From positions 6,200,001 through 6,264,000 of the forward strand of contig CP036526.1 of assembly GCA_007741555.1 (NCBI GenBank): DNA of 64,000 bases. The letters are read 5' to 3'. This document shows, one piece after another, positions 43,959 to 53,365 of the stretch (positions within the stretch are counted from its first letter, which is position 1; the number at the start of each line of letters is the position of its first letter). Made by a program: the position numbers and the translations under genes. The notes below the pieces were generated by a model. That model was not told where the DNA came from. It ran no database searches and saw nothing but the letters and a program-made list of their open reading frames with translations. The stretch is from Stieleria marina (lineage in GTDB: Bacteria > Planctomycetota > Planctomycetia > Pirellulales > Pirellulaceae).

Positions 43959-46667
43959 TCAGTGTGCGGTACTGACTTCGGCCGAAAGTACTTTGTGTGC
44001 GATCACGACATCGTCGCCCAACCGATGGTCGAGTTCAAATTTCCTATGTGTGAACATGTCCAGCATTCGTTTGTTTTCCGGAGCGACTTCTGCGACTACT
44101 TTTTGGATGTTCCATTTGTCGCAAATGCCCAGGCAATAGTCCGTCAGCATCGACCCCAAGCCGATCCCATGCCACGGGTCGCCGACAAGAACGGCATACT
44201 CCGCTTCATCATGGTCCACGTCGGCAACAAGTCGACCGACGCCGGCGATCACACATTGGTCCATTTCCTCGATCTCGGCAACGATGGCGATTTCGCGGTC
44301 ATAATCGTTGAAACAGAATCGTGAAGCCATTTCGTGCGTTGTCCCTCTGAACAAGTAGCGAAATCGCAAACGGATGGTCTCTTCCGAACATGTCGCCAGC
44401 ATGTCGCGCCACATCGGTTCGTCTTCCGGTTTGATGGGGCGAAGCAGGACAGGCGTGCCGTCCTTCAGTTTCGCTCGTTTGATCAATTCATCCGGGTAGG
44501 GACGAATGGCAAGATGCGAATACGGTCGGACCGGATGGAGCACGGCATCGCGGTCGATCACAATACGCGCATCCAAAGCGATCGCGTCCTCGGGCGTTGC
44601 CAACAATGGGTTGACGTCCATCTCGGAAATCTCGGGATAGTCTGCGACCAAGTAGGACAATCGCATCAAGACTTCGATCAAACGTGGAAGATTGACGCCC
44701 GGCTTCCCGCGATACCCCTGCAAAAGCGGCCAAGACTTGAGCGACTCCAACATACGACGCGCCAAAGATTCGCTTAGCGGTGGGAGCTCAAGTGCTCGAT
44801 CTTGGAAAAGTTCGGCCGACGTTCCGCCCGCCCCCACCAAGAGCACCGCTCCAAACACGGGGTCACGCTTGACTCCCACGATCAGCTCTCGGCCACAAGG
44901 ATCGCTGATCATGTGCTGAACCGTAACTCCCTCTACACGGGCGTCGGGACGCAGCTTCGTCGCGCGATCAAGGATCCGCTGGTAACTCTGAAGCACTTCG
45001 TCTTCGGTTGCCAAATCAAGCTCGACGCCACCTACATCGGTTTTGTGGGTGATGTCTGGAGAGAAAGCTTTCAGCGCAACGGGGAAACCAACGCGATTGG
45101 CAAACTCAACGGCGTCCTCTTTTGAGCGTGCGACGTAAGGTTTGGCGATCGGAATTTCGTAGGCTTCCAAGAACGCCTTGGAAGTGCTCTCCGAAAGAAT
45201 GTCATGGCCTTCGGTCAAGATGGTGTCAAACACACTGCGAAGTTTCCTGCGACTGAGTTGAAACTCCATCGGAACTTCGCGAGGGGTTTCATACAGTAGG
45301 TCGCGGTTGCGAGCGTACGCCACCAGATACATAAACGCACGCACCGCTTTTTCAGGGGTCGCATAAGTAGGGATCCCAGCTTGGTTGAACAAATCAATTC
45401 CCGGACGCACGCGCGATCCGCCCATCCATACGGTGAGAATCGGTTTGCGTGCCCCCTTCGCTGCATCAATGACTGCCTTTGCCGCTCCCGTCGGGTCCGT
45501 CATCGCTTGTGGCGAAAGAACAACGATCACTCCGTCGACGCCTTGATCACGCAAGACGGTTTGCACGGTCGTCGCAAAGCGTTTGGGTGGAGCGTCGCCA
45601 AGGATGTCGACCGGATTCCCACGAGACCAAGCTGCCGGAAGCAATTTATCAAGTTTGGCGATGGTTACGTCGGACAACTCCGCCAATGAACCGTCTCGCT
45701 GCAGGAGAGCGTCGGTTGCCATCACGCCGGGACCGCCCGCATTGGTAACGATGGCCAGTCGAGGACCGCTGGGGGTTTTCTGACGGGCCAGCAGTTCAGC
45801 ACAATCGTACAAGTCCTCGACTTCAAAGACACGCACGATTCCCGCTCTGGCCAGGGCAGCTTCATAGACACTATCAACGCCGGCCATCGCCCCGGTGTGT
45901 GACGCGGCTGCCTTGGCGGATTCGGCAAACCTTCCTGCTTTGTACGCAATGATCGGTTTGTGCCGCGTAAACGCTCGCGCCGCCGACATGAACTGACGCG
46001 CCCCCGTGATCGATTCCACGTACAAGATAATGGAGTCGGTTGCCGGGTCGGATGCAAAGTAGTCGATCAGATCGGCGATCCCCACATCCATCATGTTGCC
46101 GACCGACACAAAGTGCGAAAACCCGATATTTTCTCGAATGGCCCAGTCCAACATCGAAGTGCAAAGCGCACCGGACTGAGAGAGAAAGGCCACGTTTCCT
46201 CGAGGGGCCGCATCGCTGGCGAAGCTGGCATTCAGTCGATGGTGTGGCGACATGATGCCAAGGCAATTGGGACCGATGATGCGCATACCACCGTATTGTC
46301 GCGCCGCCAGTGCGACTTCCGATTCAAGCCGCTTGCCTTCTTCGCCCGCTTCTCGAAAACCAGCTGAAAGGATGACCAGCCCGCGAATACCCGCGTCGCC
46401 GCATTGACGCACCAGTCCAGCCACTGTTGCAGCAGGCGTGCAAATCACGGCTAGATCCACCTGCCCTGGAATATCAGCAACCGCTCCAACACAGGGCTTA
46501 CCATCGACGGATTTGTACTTGGGATTGACTGGATAGACCTGCCCTTGAAAACCGCCTTCGACGAGGTTCTTCAGTACCGTTTGTCCAACGCTTGATTTGC
46601 GAAGACTGGCACCGATCACGGCTATGCTGCGAGGAGCAAAAATCCTGTCCAGATTTCGAGTAGGCAT
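43959..46667 (-). CDS. ADP-forming acyl/acetyl-CoA synthetase with GNAT domain
   Basis: A 902-residue fusion: CoA-binding domain (about 5-135, SIAVIGAS), succinyl-CoA-ligase-like alpha part (about 145-450) with the phospho-His motif ASHTGAMAG, ATP-grasp beta part (about 490-700), and a C-terminal GNAT acetyltransferase (about 740-890). This is the layout of Salmonella Pat/E. coli PatZ, lysine acetyltransferases. Here the SHTGA histidine is kept, so real acetyl-CoA + ADP + Pi to acetate + ATP activity is also possible. ATG 46667 starts MPTRNLDRIFAPRS, the family N-terminus. A sigma-54-like element upstream has 9 instead of 10 nt between GG and GC. Confidence 0.87.
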   Translation of the reverse strand: MPTRNLDRIFAPRSIAVIGASLRKSSVGQTVLKNLVEGGFQGQVYPVNPKYKSVDGKPCVGAVADIPGQVDLAVICTPAATVAGLVRQCGDAGIRGLVILSAGFREAGEEGKRLESEVALAARQYGGMRIIGPNCLGIMSPHHRLNASFASDAAPRGNVAFLSQSGALCTSMLDWAIRENIGFSHFVSVGNMMDVGIADLIDYFASDPATDSIILYVESITGARQFMSAARAFTRHKPIIAYKAGRFAESAKAAASHTGAMAGVDSVYEAALARAGIVRVFEVEDLYDCAELLARQKTPSGPRLAIVTNAGGPGVMATDALLQRDGSLAELSDVTIAKLDKLLPAAWSRGNPVDILGDAPPKRFATTVQTVLRDQGVDGVIVVLSPQAMTDPTGAAKAVIDAAKGARKPILTVWMGGSRVRPGIDLFNQAGIPTYATPEKAVRAFMYLVAYARNRDLLYETPREVPMEFQLSRRKLRSVFDTILTEGHDILSESTSKAFLEAYEIPIAKPYVARSKEDAVEFANRVGFPVALKAFSPDITHKTDVGGVELDLATEDEVLQSYQRILDRATKLRPDARVEGVTVQHMISDPCGRELIVGVKRDPVFGAVLLVGAGGTSAELFQDRALELPPLSESLARRMLESLKSWPLLQGYRGKPGVNLPRLIEVLMRLSYLVADYPEISEMDVNPLLATPEDAIALDARIVIDRDAVLHPVRPYSHLAIRPYPDELIKRAKLKDGTPVLLRPIKPEDEPMWRDMLATCSEETIRLRFRYLFRGTTHEMASRFCFNDYDREIAIVAEIEEMDQCVIAGVGRLVADVDHDEAEYAVLVGDPWHGIGLGSMLTDYCLGICDKWNIQKVVAEVAPENKRMLDMFTHRKFELDHRLGDDVVIAHKVLSAEVSTAH

Positions 46668-46765
46668 GACTGTCGCTGGCGAAAGAAGTGAGCAAACGCG
46701 TGCCGACGGGGTGCGACGGCGATGTTGCCAAATACGAAGCACACGCCATGCCAAACCCAAACGAA

Positions 46766-46781
46766 TGGCACAAGCATTGCT
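46766..46781 (+). promoter_or_regulatory. sigma-54 (-24/-12) promoter of ferritin-like gene
   Basis: ATGGCACAAGCATTGCT: TGGCACA (GG 46767-46768), 10 nt, TTGCT (GC 46779-46780), full match. Leader about 60 nt. Confidence 0.8.
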
Positions 46782-46852
46782 CTGCATCTACGATTCAATG
46801 GTCAAGCGAAGACTTTGGCCCAAAACTCTTTCGATTAACTTGGGAACATAAG

Positions 46853-47341
46853 ATGAGCCAACAAGAAACACTGAAAAATCTCCAAACAGCCCTTTCAATG
46901 GAGCTCACCGCGATGCATCAGTATCAGCTGCACGCGAGTGTTCTGGACGACTGGGGAATGGATCGACTTGCCGCAAAAATGCGAGAAGAAATGCAGGAGG
47001 AACTCGGCCACTCCGACGAATACTTGGCCCGGCTGACTTTCCGCAAAGGGACCCCTGAACTGAAACTGCAAAAGACGCCGGTTCTGGCTAAGTCGCTAAA
47101 GGAAATGTTCGAATTGGACCTCGCTGATGAACAAGAGGCCATCGAGTTTTACACAACGTCCGCCAAGCAAGCGAGCGACGAAAGAGACATCGGATCGCGA
47201 ATGCTGTTCGAGCGAATCGCAATCGACGAAGAAGGTCACATGAGCTGGCTTGAGTTGCAACTTGATCTACTCAAACGCATGGGCGAACCAGCCTATATCG
47301 CCAAGCACATCACGGTGTCAGGCGAGCACGAAACCGCCTAA
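46853..47341 (+). CDS. bacterioferritin-like ferritin
   Basis: A 162-residue four-helix protein of the bacterioferritin/Dps-related group: SMELTAMHQYQLHAS (ferroxidase E17), EELGHSDEYL (E50, H53), then a second pair DEQEAIEFYTT and DEEGHMSWL. It stores iron and protects against Fenton chemistry. The position where bacterioferritins bear the heme-binding Met (two before the His) is Leu51, so heme binding is unlikely. ATG 46853 is the natural start; the longer frame begins before the sigma-54-type transcript start. Confidence 0.85.
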   Translation: MSQQETLKNLQTALSMELTAMHQYQLHASVLDDWGMDRLAAKMREEMQEELGHSDEYLARLTFRKGTPELKLQKTPVLAKSLKEMFELDLADEQEAIEFYTTSAKQASDERDIGSRMLFERIAIDEEGHMSWLELQLDLLKRMGEPAYIAKHITVSGEHETA

Positions 47342-47515
47342 GTCGACGGTTCTGCAGCTGTGTCAACTAGATCGGTAAATCGCAGCGTGCGATCAGGCAC
47401 GCATACTTGCTGTTTTCGCACTCTGCCATGGAGTCGACTCGGCAAGCATTGACGGCGGAGTGCAACGCAATCTGGATGCTCTGCATCGTTTCTGACAAGC
47501 ACACGAGAGCCGCGA

Positions 47516-48559
47516 ATGGCTCTCGTCCTAAGCGTGGAGGCCTTCGCTCCCGGCGACCTCGCGTTCGGTCTCACCGCGGGACTTGATTTTATGCTATTTC
47601 TTGTTCTATCGATCGCATGCTTTCTGGGGTTGTCTGGGATGATGGCTGCCGTAGACGCGGCAATATTGAGCGTCACTCATCCCGAAGTCGATGTATTGGT
47701 CCAGAGAGGAAAGTGGGGCGCGCATCGCCTGAGCCAAGTCAAACTTGATTTGTCGCAGTCCGTGGTAGTGATCGTGATTATCAGTAACACGATCAATGTT
47801 CTGGGCCCCGTTTTGGTCAGCTTGCAGGCCTTTGAACTGCGCGGCAGCGAAGGAGTCGCAATTATCACCGCCGTGCTGACGCTGGGAACTATTGTGTTTT
47901 CGGAGATTGTCCCAAAGTCGATTGGTGCGCACTACGCACCATTTATCTCGCGAATTTCTGCGCCGGCAATACTCGCGTGTCGATATGTGCTGTACCCGTT
48001 CGTCATTGTTTTCGCAGGGCTATCCAAACTTTTCACTAAAGGTGACCGGCAAATTGGCACCGAAGCACAGGTTCGATCGCTGGTCCGCATCGGTCGGTTA
48101 GCGGGCCATATCGAAAACGACGAAAGCGAAATGATTCACCGCGTCTTTGTTCTCAATGACAAGACCGCCGGCGGCATCATGACACCACTGGACCGAATGA
48201 AGGTTCTGGGCAGGAACTTCACACTTCAGCAAGCGTCTTCCCAAGTGCTTGATGGCCAGCATTCTCGGTACCCGGTGTTTGGCCAAACGACCGACGAGAT
48301 TGCTGGAGTGGTGCTAGCTCGCGAAATCCTGCGGGATGCCCGATCGCAACCACGAAAATCACTCGAGTCCATCATCCGCCCTGCACTAATCGTGGAAGCA
48401 GAAACCAAATCAGATAGCTTGATTGAGCTGTTCCGGGAGCATCATGCCCAGATGGCGATCGTGCAAGACTCAGGAAAGACCGTAGGGCTCGTCACCTTTG
48501 CTGACGTCTTGAGCCAACTGATCCCTGGTACGCACGCACTCAACCGTCCTGTGCAATAA
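47516..48559 (+). CDS. DUF21/CBS-domain membrane protein (CNNM/CorB type)
   Basis: A 347-residue protein. The N-terminal DUF21 domain (about 20-180) has three to four helices and signature stretches SGMMAAVDAAILSV and GTIVFSEIVPKSIGAHYA. A CBS pair (about 195-335) carries IMTPLDRM and VGLVTFADVLSQLIPG. CNNM/CorB proteins take part in Mg2+ or related ion transport; the C-terminal CorC/HlyC domain of longer members is absent. A GGCACG...CTTGC element near 47395-47410 resembles sigma-54 promoters but has 11 nt spacing. An alternative start is Met 26 (47591). Confidence 0.82.
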   Translation: MALVLSVEAFAPGDLAFGLTAGLDFMLFLVLSIACFLGLSGMMAAVDAAILSVTHPEVDVLVQRGKWGAHRLSQVKLDLSQSVVVIVIISNTINVLGPVLVSLQAFELRGSEGVAIITAVLTLGTIVFSEIVPKSIGAHYAPFISRISAPAILACRYVLYPFVIVFAGLSKLFTKGDRQIGTEAQVRSLVRIGRLAGHIENDESEMIHRVFVLNDKTAGGIMTPLDRMKVLGRNFTLQQASSQVLDGQHSRYPVFGQTTDEIAGVVLAREILRDARSQPRKSLESIIRPALIVEAETKSDSLIELFREHHAQMAIVQDSGKTVGLVTFADVLSQLIPGTHALNRPVQ

Positions 48560-48650
48560 CGCGCGCAACTGCGTCCAGACTGTGCGAATGGGCATAATGC
48601 CTTTGCGACCGAAACCAGAACGTAGGCGAATCAAACTCTCCAACCTTCTT

Positions 48651-48666
48651 TGGCACGAATCGTGCA
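48651..48666 (+). promoter_or_regulatory. sigma-54 (-24/-12) promoter of 89-residue protein/USP genes
   Basis: TTGGCACGAATCGTGCA: TGGCACG (GG 48652-48653), 10 nt, GTGCA (GC 48664-48665), one mismatch. Leader about 48 nt. A GGCAT-A-ATGCC palindrome lies 60 bp upstream (48591-48601). Confidence 0.78.
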
Positions 48667-48725
48667 TTTCAAAAGCGAACGTAGCACCGAATCGACAAGC
48701 CATTTTCACCGAAAAAGGGGATGAC

Positions 48726-48995
48726 ATGAATACGACCGACAAACAAGCCAGTGTCAACAAGTTGATCCACGACCTGAAGAAGGAACGTGATGAGATCAAG
48801 CTACAGCTCCACCTTGGCTCGATGGAACTGAAGGAGGAATGGCAAACCCTTAACGATAAACTCAACGCTCTCAGTCACGAATATGATCCGCTCAAGGACG
48901 CAGTGGAAGAAACGGCCGAGGACGTCTGGGACTCGATGAAGCTAGTCGGCAGCGAACTCTGGGGCGGTTTCAAACGCATCCGGCAAGCACTTTAG
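48726..48995 (+). CDS. 89-residue helical (coiled-coil) protein, unknown function
   Basis: A small soluble protein, almost all amphipathic helix (NKLIHDLKKERDEIKLQLHL, LKEEWQTLNDKLNALSHE), then a segment DAVEETAEDVWDSMKLVG that looks like an apolipoprotein-type amphipathic helix, and a basic end FKRIRQAL. No catalytic motif. GGGGATG before ATG 48726 and the sigma-54-like promoter with start near 48678 fix this start over the longer frame. It stands 89 bp before a tandem universal stress gene and is probably co-transcribed. Membrane-surface or chaperone-like action is only a guess. Confidence 0.72.
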   Translation: MNTTDKQASVNKLIHDLKKERDEIKLQLHLGSMELKEEWQTLNDKLNALSHEYDPLKDAVEETAEDVWDSMKLVGSELWGGFKRIRQAL

Positions 48996-49084
48996 CATTC
49001 GATGGTGCTCCATCCATCGGAAACACTAAGCAAAAACCAGCTTCGCACTCGCTCCATCTAAATCAGATTACAAAAGAAGAACTA

Positions 49085-50017
49085 ATGAAACGTTTCAGGA
49101 ATATCTTGGTCGCAGTGGATACCCGGTTCGATGAGCATCCGATCATTGATGAAGCGGTTGCGATTGCTGAGCAGAGCGGCGGGGCGATAAAGATCGTCGA
49201 CGTCGTGCCTGAATTTTCTTGGACCGTTCGCCTGACCTTGAATGATCACGAGCACATGCGTGACCTGATCGCCGAAGAGAAACGCACTAAACTGACGGAG
49301 TTGTCCGCCCCGCTGAAAGCGAAGGGCATCGATGCCGAGTCAAAGGTGCTGATGGGCAAAACGTCCGTCGAGATCATTCGCGAAGCGGTAAGAGGCGAGC
49401 ACGACTTGGTGATGAGAGTCACTAAAGGACACGACAGTCGCAGCAAAGGATTCTTTGGAAACACGGGCAGTCGATTGCTACGTCAGTGCCCCTGTGCGGT
49501 GTGGCTCGTGACACCAGAACGCCAACAGTTTCAGCATGTACTTGGCTGCGTCGACACATCGACCGGTGATTTGATCGACGGAGAATTGAACAACAAAGTT
49601 TTTGAGCTTGCGAAGACGATAAGTGGCTTTCACGGAGGTTTCTATTCAATCATCCAAGCGTGGTTGACTTGGAACTGGCAAATGTTGAAATCACGAATGG
49701 AGCCAGAAGCGTTCACCGAGATGGAAGCGGCGAACAAAAAGCAGGTTACACAGCAACTGGACCATTTCCTTGCCACCCACGGAGCGGAATCCTCTCCAAG
49801 CAACGTCCACTTGGTCAATGGTGACCCTGCTGATGTGATCACGCGGTTTGCCAGGAAAAATGATGTCGACCTAGTCATCATGGGGACAGTCGGACGCTCG
49901 GGGATCTCAGGTGCGGTCGTTGGTAATACTGCCGAACAAGTTCTTGCCCGGATCGAGTGTTCCGTACTCGCACTCAAGCCATCCAACTTTGTCTCGCCCA
50001 TTGCGTCGGAAGACTAA
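49085..50017 (+). CDS. tandem universal stress protein (two USP domains)
   Basis: A 310-residue protein with two USP folds. The first (about 3-140) starts RNILVAVDTRFDEHPIIDEAV and ends CPCAVWLV; the second (about 150-303) ends with the nucleotide-binding segment MGTVGRSGISGAVVGNTAEQVL and CSVLALKPS. Layout as in UspE. Only the second has the G-x2-G-x9-G pattern, so ATP binding is expected there; the first keeps a related GFFGNTGSRLL. It probably belongs to the operon of the small helical protein, under its sigma-54-like promoter. Confidence 0.87.
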   Translation: MKRFRNILVAVDTRFDEHPIIDEAVAIAEQSGGAIKIVDVVPEFSWTVRLTLNDHEHMRDLIAEEKRTKLTELSAPLKAKGIDAESKVLMGKTSVEIIREAVRGEHDLVMRVTKGHDSRSKGFFGNTGSRLLRQCPCAVWLVTPERQQFQHVLGCVDTSTGDLIDGELNNKVFELAKTISGFHGGFYSIIQAWLTWNWQMLKSRMEPEAFTEMEAANKKQVTQQLDHFLATHGAESSPSNVHLVNGDPADVITRFARKNDVDLVIMGTVGRSGISGAVVGNTAEQVLARIECSVLALKPSNFVSPIASED

Positions 50018-50224
50018 AAGGAGCACCACCAACGGCCAATGAACGCGACACTCAACATTTCTGTTCCTGAACCGATCTCAGTCGTGTGCACGCGAGCGTT
50101 TGCCTTTGGTGTGTCCAGCTTGAATAAAGCCGACAACCGGCCCTCCCAATGACGCGGAAGTCATCACAGTAGGCAGCCACTCTTACATGGCCACACTGAC
50201 GATCAGCTTGCCAAAGCACCTTGG

Positions 50225-51970
50225 ATGTCTCTCACCGAACCAGTCGCTTCGATCGAAATTGGAACTCTCATCACTGGTCTCGGTGGCGGGCTAGCTCTGT
50301 TCCTTTTCGGAATGCGGCAGATGACCGAAAGTCTGAAAACGGTCGCTGGCAGCAGCATGAAAAACTTGCTGGCTAAACTGACCGCCAACCGCTTCACGGC
50401 TGCTCTGGCGGGATCAATTATCACGGCCGTCATCCAGTCCTCATCCGTCACCACCGTTTTGATCGTCGGTTTTATTTCGGCGGGCCTGCTGACACTGAGC
50501 CAATCGATCGGCGTCATCATTGGTGCCAATATTGGCACGACGGTCACCGCGCAGATCATTGCGTTCAACGTATCGAAATACGGGCTACTGATGATCGCCG
50601 CTGGTTTTCTGACGGACATCGCAGCTAAGAACGAAAAGATCAAGCAGTGGGGCATGGTTCTGATGGGTCTCGGGCTCGTTTTCTTTGGCATGGAACTGAT
50701 GAGCAATGCCACAGGACCACTACGCCATTGGCCATCGTTCATTAGTGCCATGCAGAACATGCACAATCCGCTCTTGAGCATTTTGATCGGAATGCTTTTC
50801 ACCGCCGTCGTGCAAAGTTCATCGGCGACCACCGGAATTGTCATCGTTTTGGCCAGCCAAGGTCTCATTCCACTGGAATCAGGTATCGCACTTTTGTTTG
50901 GCGCAAATATCGGAACCTGCGTGACGGCAATCATTTCGGCAATCGGCCGTCCGCGGGAAGCCGTTCAGGCTGCTTGGGTTCACGTGATATTCAACTTCGG
51001 CGGCGTTGTCATATGGATGTTCTTCATCCCACAGTTCGCCGACGTCGTCCGAGCGATTTCACCGTCAGCTGAATCGCTGGGCGGTGCGGCCCGGCTTGCA
51101 GCGGATACTCCGCGCGAGATCGCGAATGCACACACTCTATTTAATGTCGGCAATACGCTGATTTTCATCTGGTTCACCGGACCACTTTCCAAATTCGTTG
51201 ATTGGCTGGTCCCACCAAGGACTGCGCTCAAGGGAATTGCACCACAGTATTTGGACGAACTATTTCTGGACCAGCCTGCGATGGCGTTGGACCAGGTTCG
51301 GCGTGAACTTGTGCGATTAGCCGAACTCGATCGAGAAATGCTTGACCACGCTTTCGGTACCGTCACCGTGGGGACCCAACGCGACATCGACCACGCGCGA
51401 AAACTAGATGACGATGTCGACGAACTCTACGGCGAGATCATTTTGTTTCTGGGCAAACTTTCGCAAAAGAATTTGGTCGATCCGCTTCCTAAGCAACTGT
51501 CGGACTACATCTCGGTGGCCAATTACCTGGAAAACGTTGGCGACGTGATCGAAAACAACATTTTGATTGACGCGGCCAAACGAGTTCGACGTGGGGTGGC
51601 AGTCAGTCCCGAAACGATCGCGGTGCTACGAACCGTCCACGAGAAAGTTTGTTGGTCTTTCGACCGGGCACTCGACGCCCTGCGTGATCATGACCAGACA
51701 GCCGCAATGGACGCCGTCAAAAGCAAGGACCAAGTCAACCACTTGGCCGAAGCCGCCACGACACATCTGTCCAAACGTTTGGTCGCGTTCGAACCAAATC
51801 GGCTTGCAGCTTTTAAGCTTGAAACGAACGTGATCGAAAACCTTCAGCGGATCAACACGCTTACCCGACGAATCGGCAAGGTCATGCAAACGAATAATCA
51901 AAATGCCCTTAACGTCGACGAACCGCATCCAGAGAATACTGATCATCCCGTTTCGTCGATCAAATCCTAA
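50225..51970 (+). CDS. Na+/phosphate cotransporter (NptA/PhoU fusion)
   Basis: A 581-residue membrane protein. Two inverted Na/Pi-cotransport repeats have the hallmark QSSSVTT (about 81-87) and QSSSATT (about 196-202), eight or so helices to residue about 340, and a soluble PhoU-like helical domain at the C-terminus (about 360-560). Such proteins import or export phosphate with Na+. ATG 50225; 207 bp of leader without a clear promoter. The DUF389 gene follows after 43 bp. Confidence 0.88.
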   Translation: MSLTEPVASIEIGTLITGLGGGLALFLFGMRQMTESLKTVAGSSMKNLLAKLTANRFTAALAGSIITAVIQSSSVTTVLIVGFISAGLLTLSQSIGVIIGANIGTTVTAQIIAFNVSKYGLLMIAAGFLTDIAAKNEKIKQWGMVLMGLGLVFFGMELMSNATGPLRHWPSFISAMQNMHNPLLSILIGMLFTAVVQSSSATTGIVIVLASQGLIPLESGIALLFGANIGTCVTAIISAIGRPREAVQAAWVHVIFNFGGVVIWMFFIPQFADVVRAISPSAESLGGAARLAADTPREIANAHTLFNVGNTLIFIWFTGPLSKFVDWLVPPRTALKGIAPQYLDELFLDQPAMALDQVRRELVRLAELDREMLDHAFGTVTVGTQRDIDHARKLDDDVDELYGEIILFLGKLSQKNLVDPLPKQLSDYISVANYLENVGDVIENNILIDAAKRVRRGVAVSPETIAVLRTVHEKVCWSFDRALDALRDHDQTAAMDAVKSKDQVNHLAEAATTHLSKRLVAFEPNRLAAFKLETNVIENLQRINTLTRRIGKVMQTNNQNALNVDEPHPENTDHPVSSIKS

Positions 51971-52013
51971 GTTACGATGAACTCCCAAGTCACAATGCAA
52001 TCGGTACTGAGCC

Positions 52014-53003
52014 ATGGCGCTTCGGCTTCTCGAAATGGTCATCCCGCATGACGCGACCGCATCCGTTGGCGATCTGCCCAGCGTCAACAAAGTCATCGAG
52101 CGCTGGGACGACCAGCTCAATGACAAGCAATCGTTGGTGCGAATGCTTGTCAACGCCGTGGATTCCGAGGCATTGCTGGACGACTTAGAAAACCGATTCT
52201 CCGACGTCAACGGTTTTCGCTTGATTCTGTTGAACGTCGAAGCGACGATCCCCAGACCCAGCGTTACGGTTAGCGAAACCACCGATCCCGCCACAAAGTC
52301 TCCCGAGCGAATCAGTCGCGAAGAGATCTACCATGATGTCGCGCAAGGTGCGAACGTGACACATGTCTTTCTCGCCCAAGTGGTGATCGCGACCGTCGTC
52401 GCTGCCGTTGGCCTATTGAGAAACGACAATGTGGTCATTATCGGAGCGATGGTGATCGCGCCGCTGTTAGGCCCCAATATGTCACTGTGTTTGGCCACAA
52501 CCTTGGGGGACTTAAAACTCGCGATCTCATCGCTCAAAGCAAACGTGACTGGCTTGGCCGTGGCCTTCGTTGTCTCGCTGATCGTCGGCTTCCTGTTCGT
52601 CATTGATCCCAGCATCGAATCCATCAAAGCTCGCACACAAGTATCAGGTGGCGACATTTTGCTGGCCTTGGCATCTGGAACCGCCGGAGTACTGGCTTTC
52701 ACCAGTGGTGCACCAGCCGCTCTAATCGGTGTGATGGTCGCGGTTGCCTTGCTGCCTCCCTTCGTGGTCTTTGGATTGCTAGTGGCATCGGGAGAATTCG
52801 ACGCCGCAAAAGGTGCTTTGCTGTTAGTCGCTACCAATGTCATTTGCGTAAACCTGGCTGGCGTCCTTACGTTTGTTGCTCAAGGCCTGCGCCCCAGAAC
52901 CTGGTGGGAAGCCGAACGAGCTAAAAACTCAACCCGCATCGCAATCGCGACTTGGTGTGCACTATTGGCGATCCTGGCATTATTGATCTACGGCGCCCGG
53001 TAA
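52014..53003 (+). CDS. DUF389-family membrane protein
   Basis: A 329-residue protein with a soluble N-terminal part (about 1-105) and about six to seven helices (about 118-328). The helix start NDNVVIIGAMVIAPLLGPNMS and the later GVMVAVALLPPFVVFG are the DUF389 signature. Function unknown; in other bacteria DUF389 genes are often found near stress or ion-transport genes. It is likely co-transcribed with the Na/Pi cotransporter. Confidence 0.82.
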   Translation: MALRLLEMVIPHDATASVGDLPSVNKVIERWDDQLNDKQSLVRMLVNAVDSEALLDDLENRFSDVNGFRLILLNVEATIPRPSVTVSETTDPATKSPERISREEIYHDVAQGANVTHVFLAQVVIATVVAAVGLLRNDNVVIIGAMVIAPLLGPNMSLCLATTLGDLKLAISSLKANVTGLAVAFVVSLIVGFLFVIDPSIESIKARTQVSGGDILLALASGTAGVLAFTSGAPAALIGVMVAVALLPPFVVFGLLVASGEFDAAKGALLLVATNVICVNLAGVLTFVAQGLRPRTWWEAERAKNSTRIAIATWCALLAILALLIYGAR

Positions 53004-53365
53004 TCAGCAATACCGTAGCGATGGGCGACACGTTTTTTCGCAACCAACGAACAAGGACGAGATCCGAATCGCCCAGGCGGTTGGTGAATCTTACACCGCT
53101 GACATGCGGGTACGGCCGAGCGGCACTGGTGCCAGTCCCTCGCTCAATCTGAACAAGACGGCTTCGGTGGCGAGTGGTCTTCGCTGGCGTATCGGGTCGG
53201 CAATACCGGAATCCCGGTGCTGCTGCGTGGTGGCTCGTGGCCACAGAGAGTGGGGAGTAGACAGTGGTGAAAGTAGCCCGCGGAATTTGTTTTCTTTGCG
53301 AAAACTCCGCGTGTGGCTGATTTTCGTATTCGCCGTCCTCCCATTCGATCGCGCCAGGCTGGGTG
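53004..53365. other. convergent intergenic region
   Basis: 362 bp between convergent genes. A minus-strand frame (52921-53433) overlaps both genes and looks random. The plus strand contains a fragment reading LLRGGSW that recalls formylglycine-generating-enzyme-like proteins, perhaps gene remains. The hairpin at 53279-53311 may end both transcripts. Confidence 0.4.
53279..53311. terminator. nested hairpin between convergent operons
   Basis: Outer stem CGCGGA/TCCGCG, inner stem GTTTTC/GAAAAC with loop TTTGC, and a 4-nt bulge on one side. Position between converging operons fits a bidirectional terminator. Confidence 0.5.
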
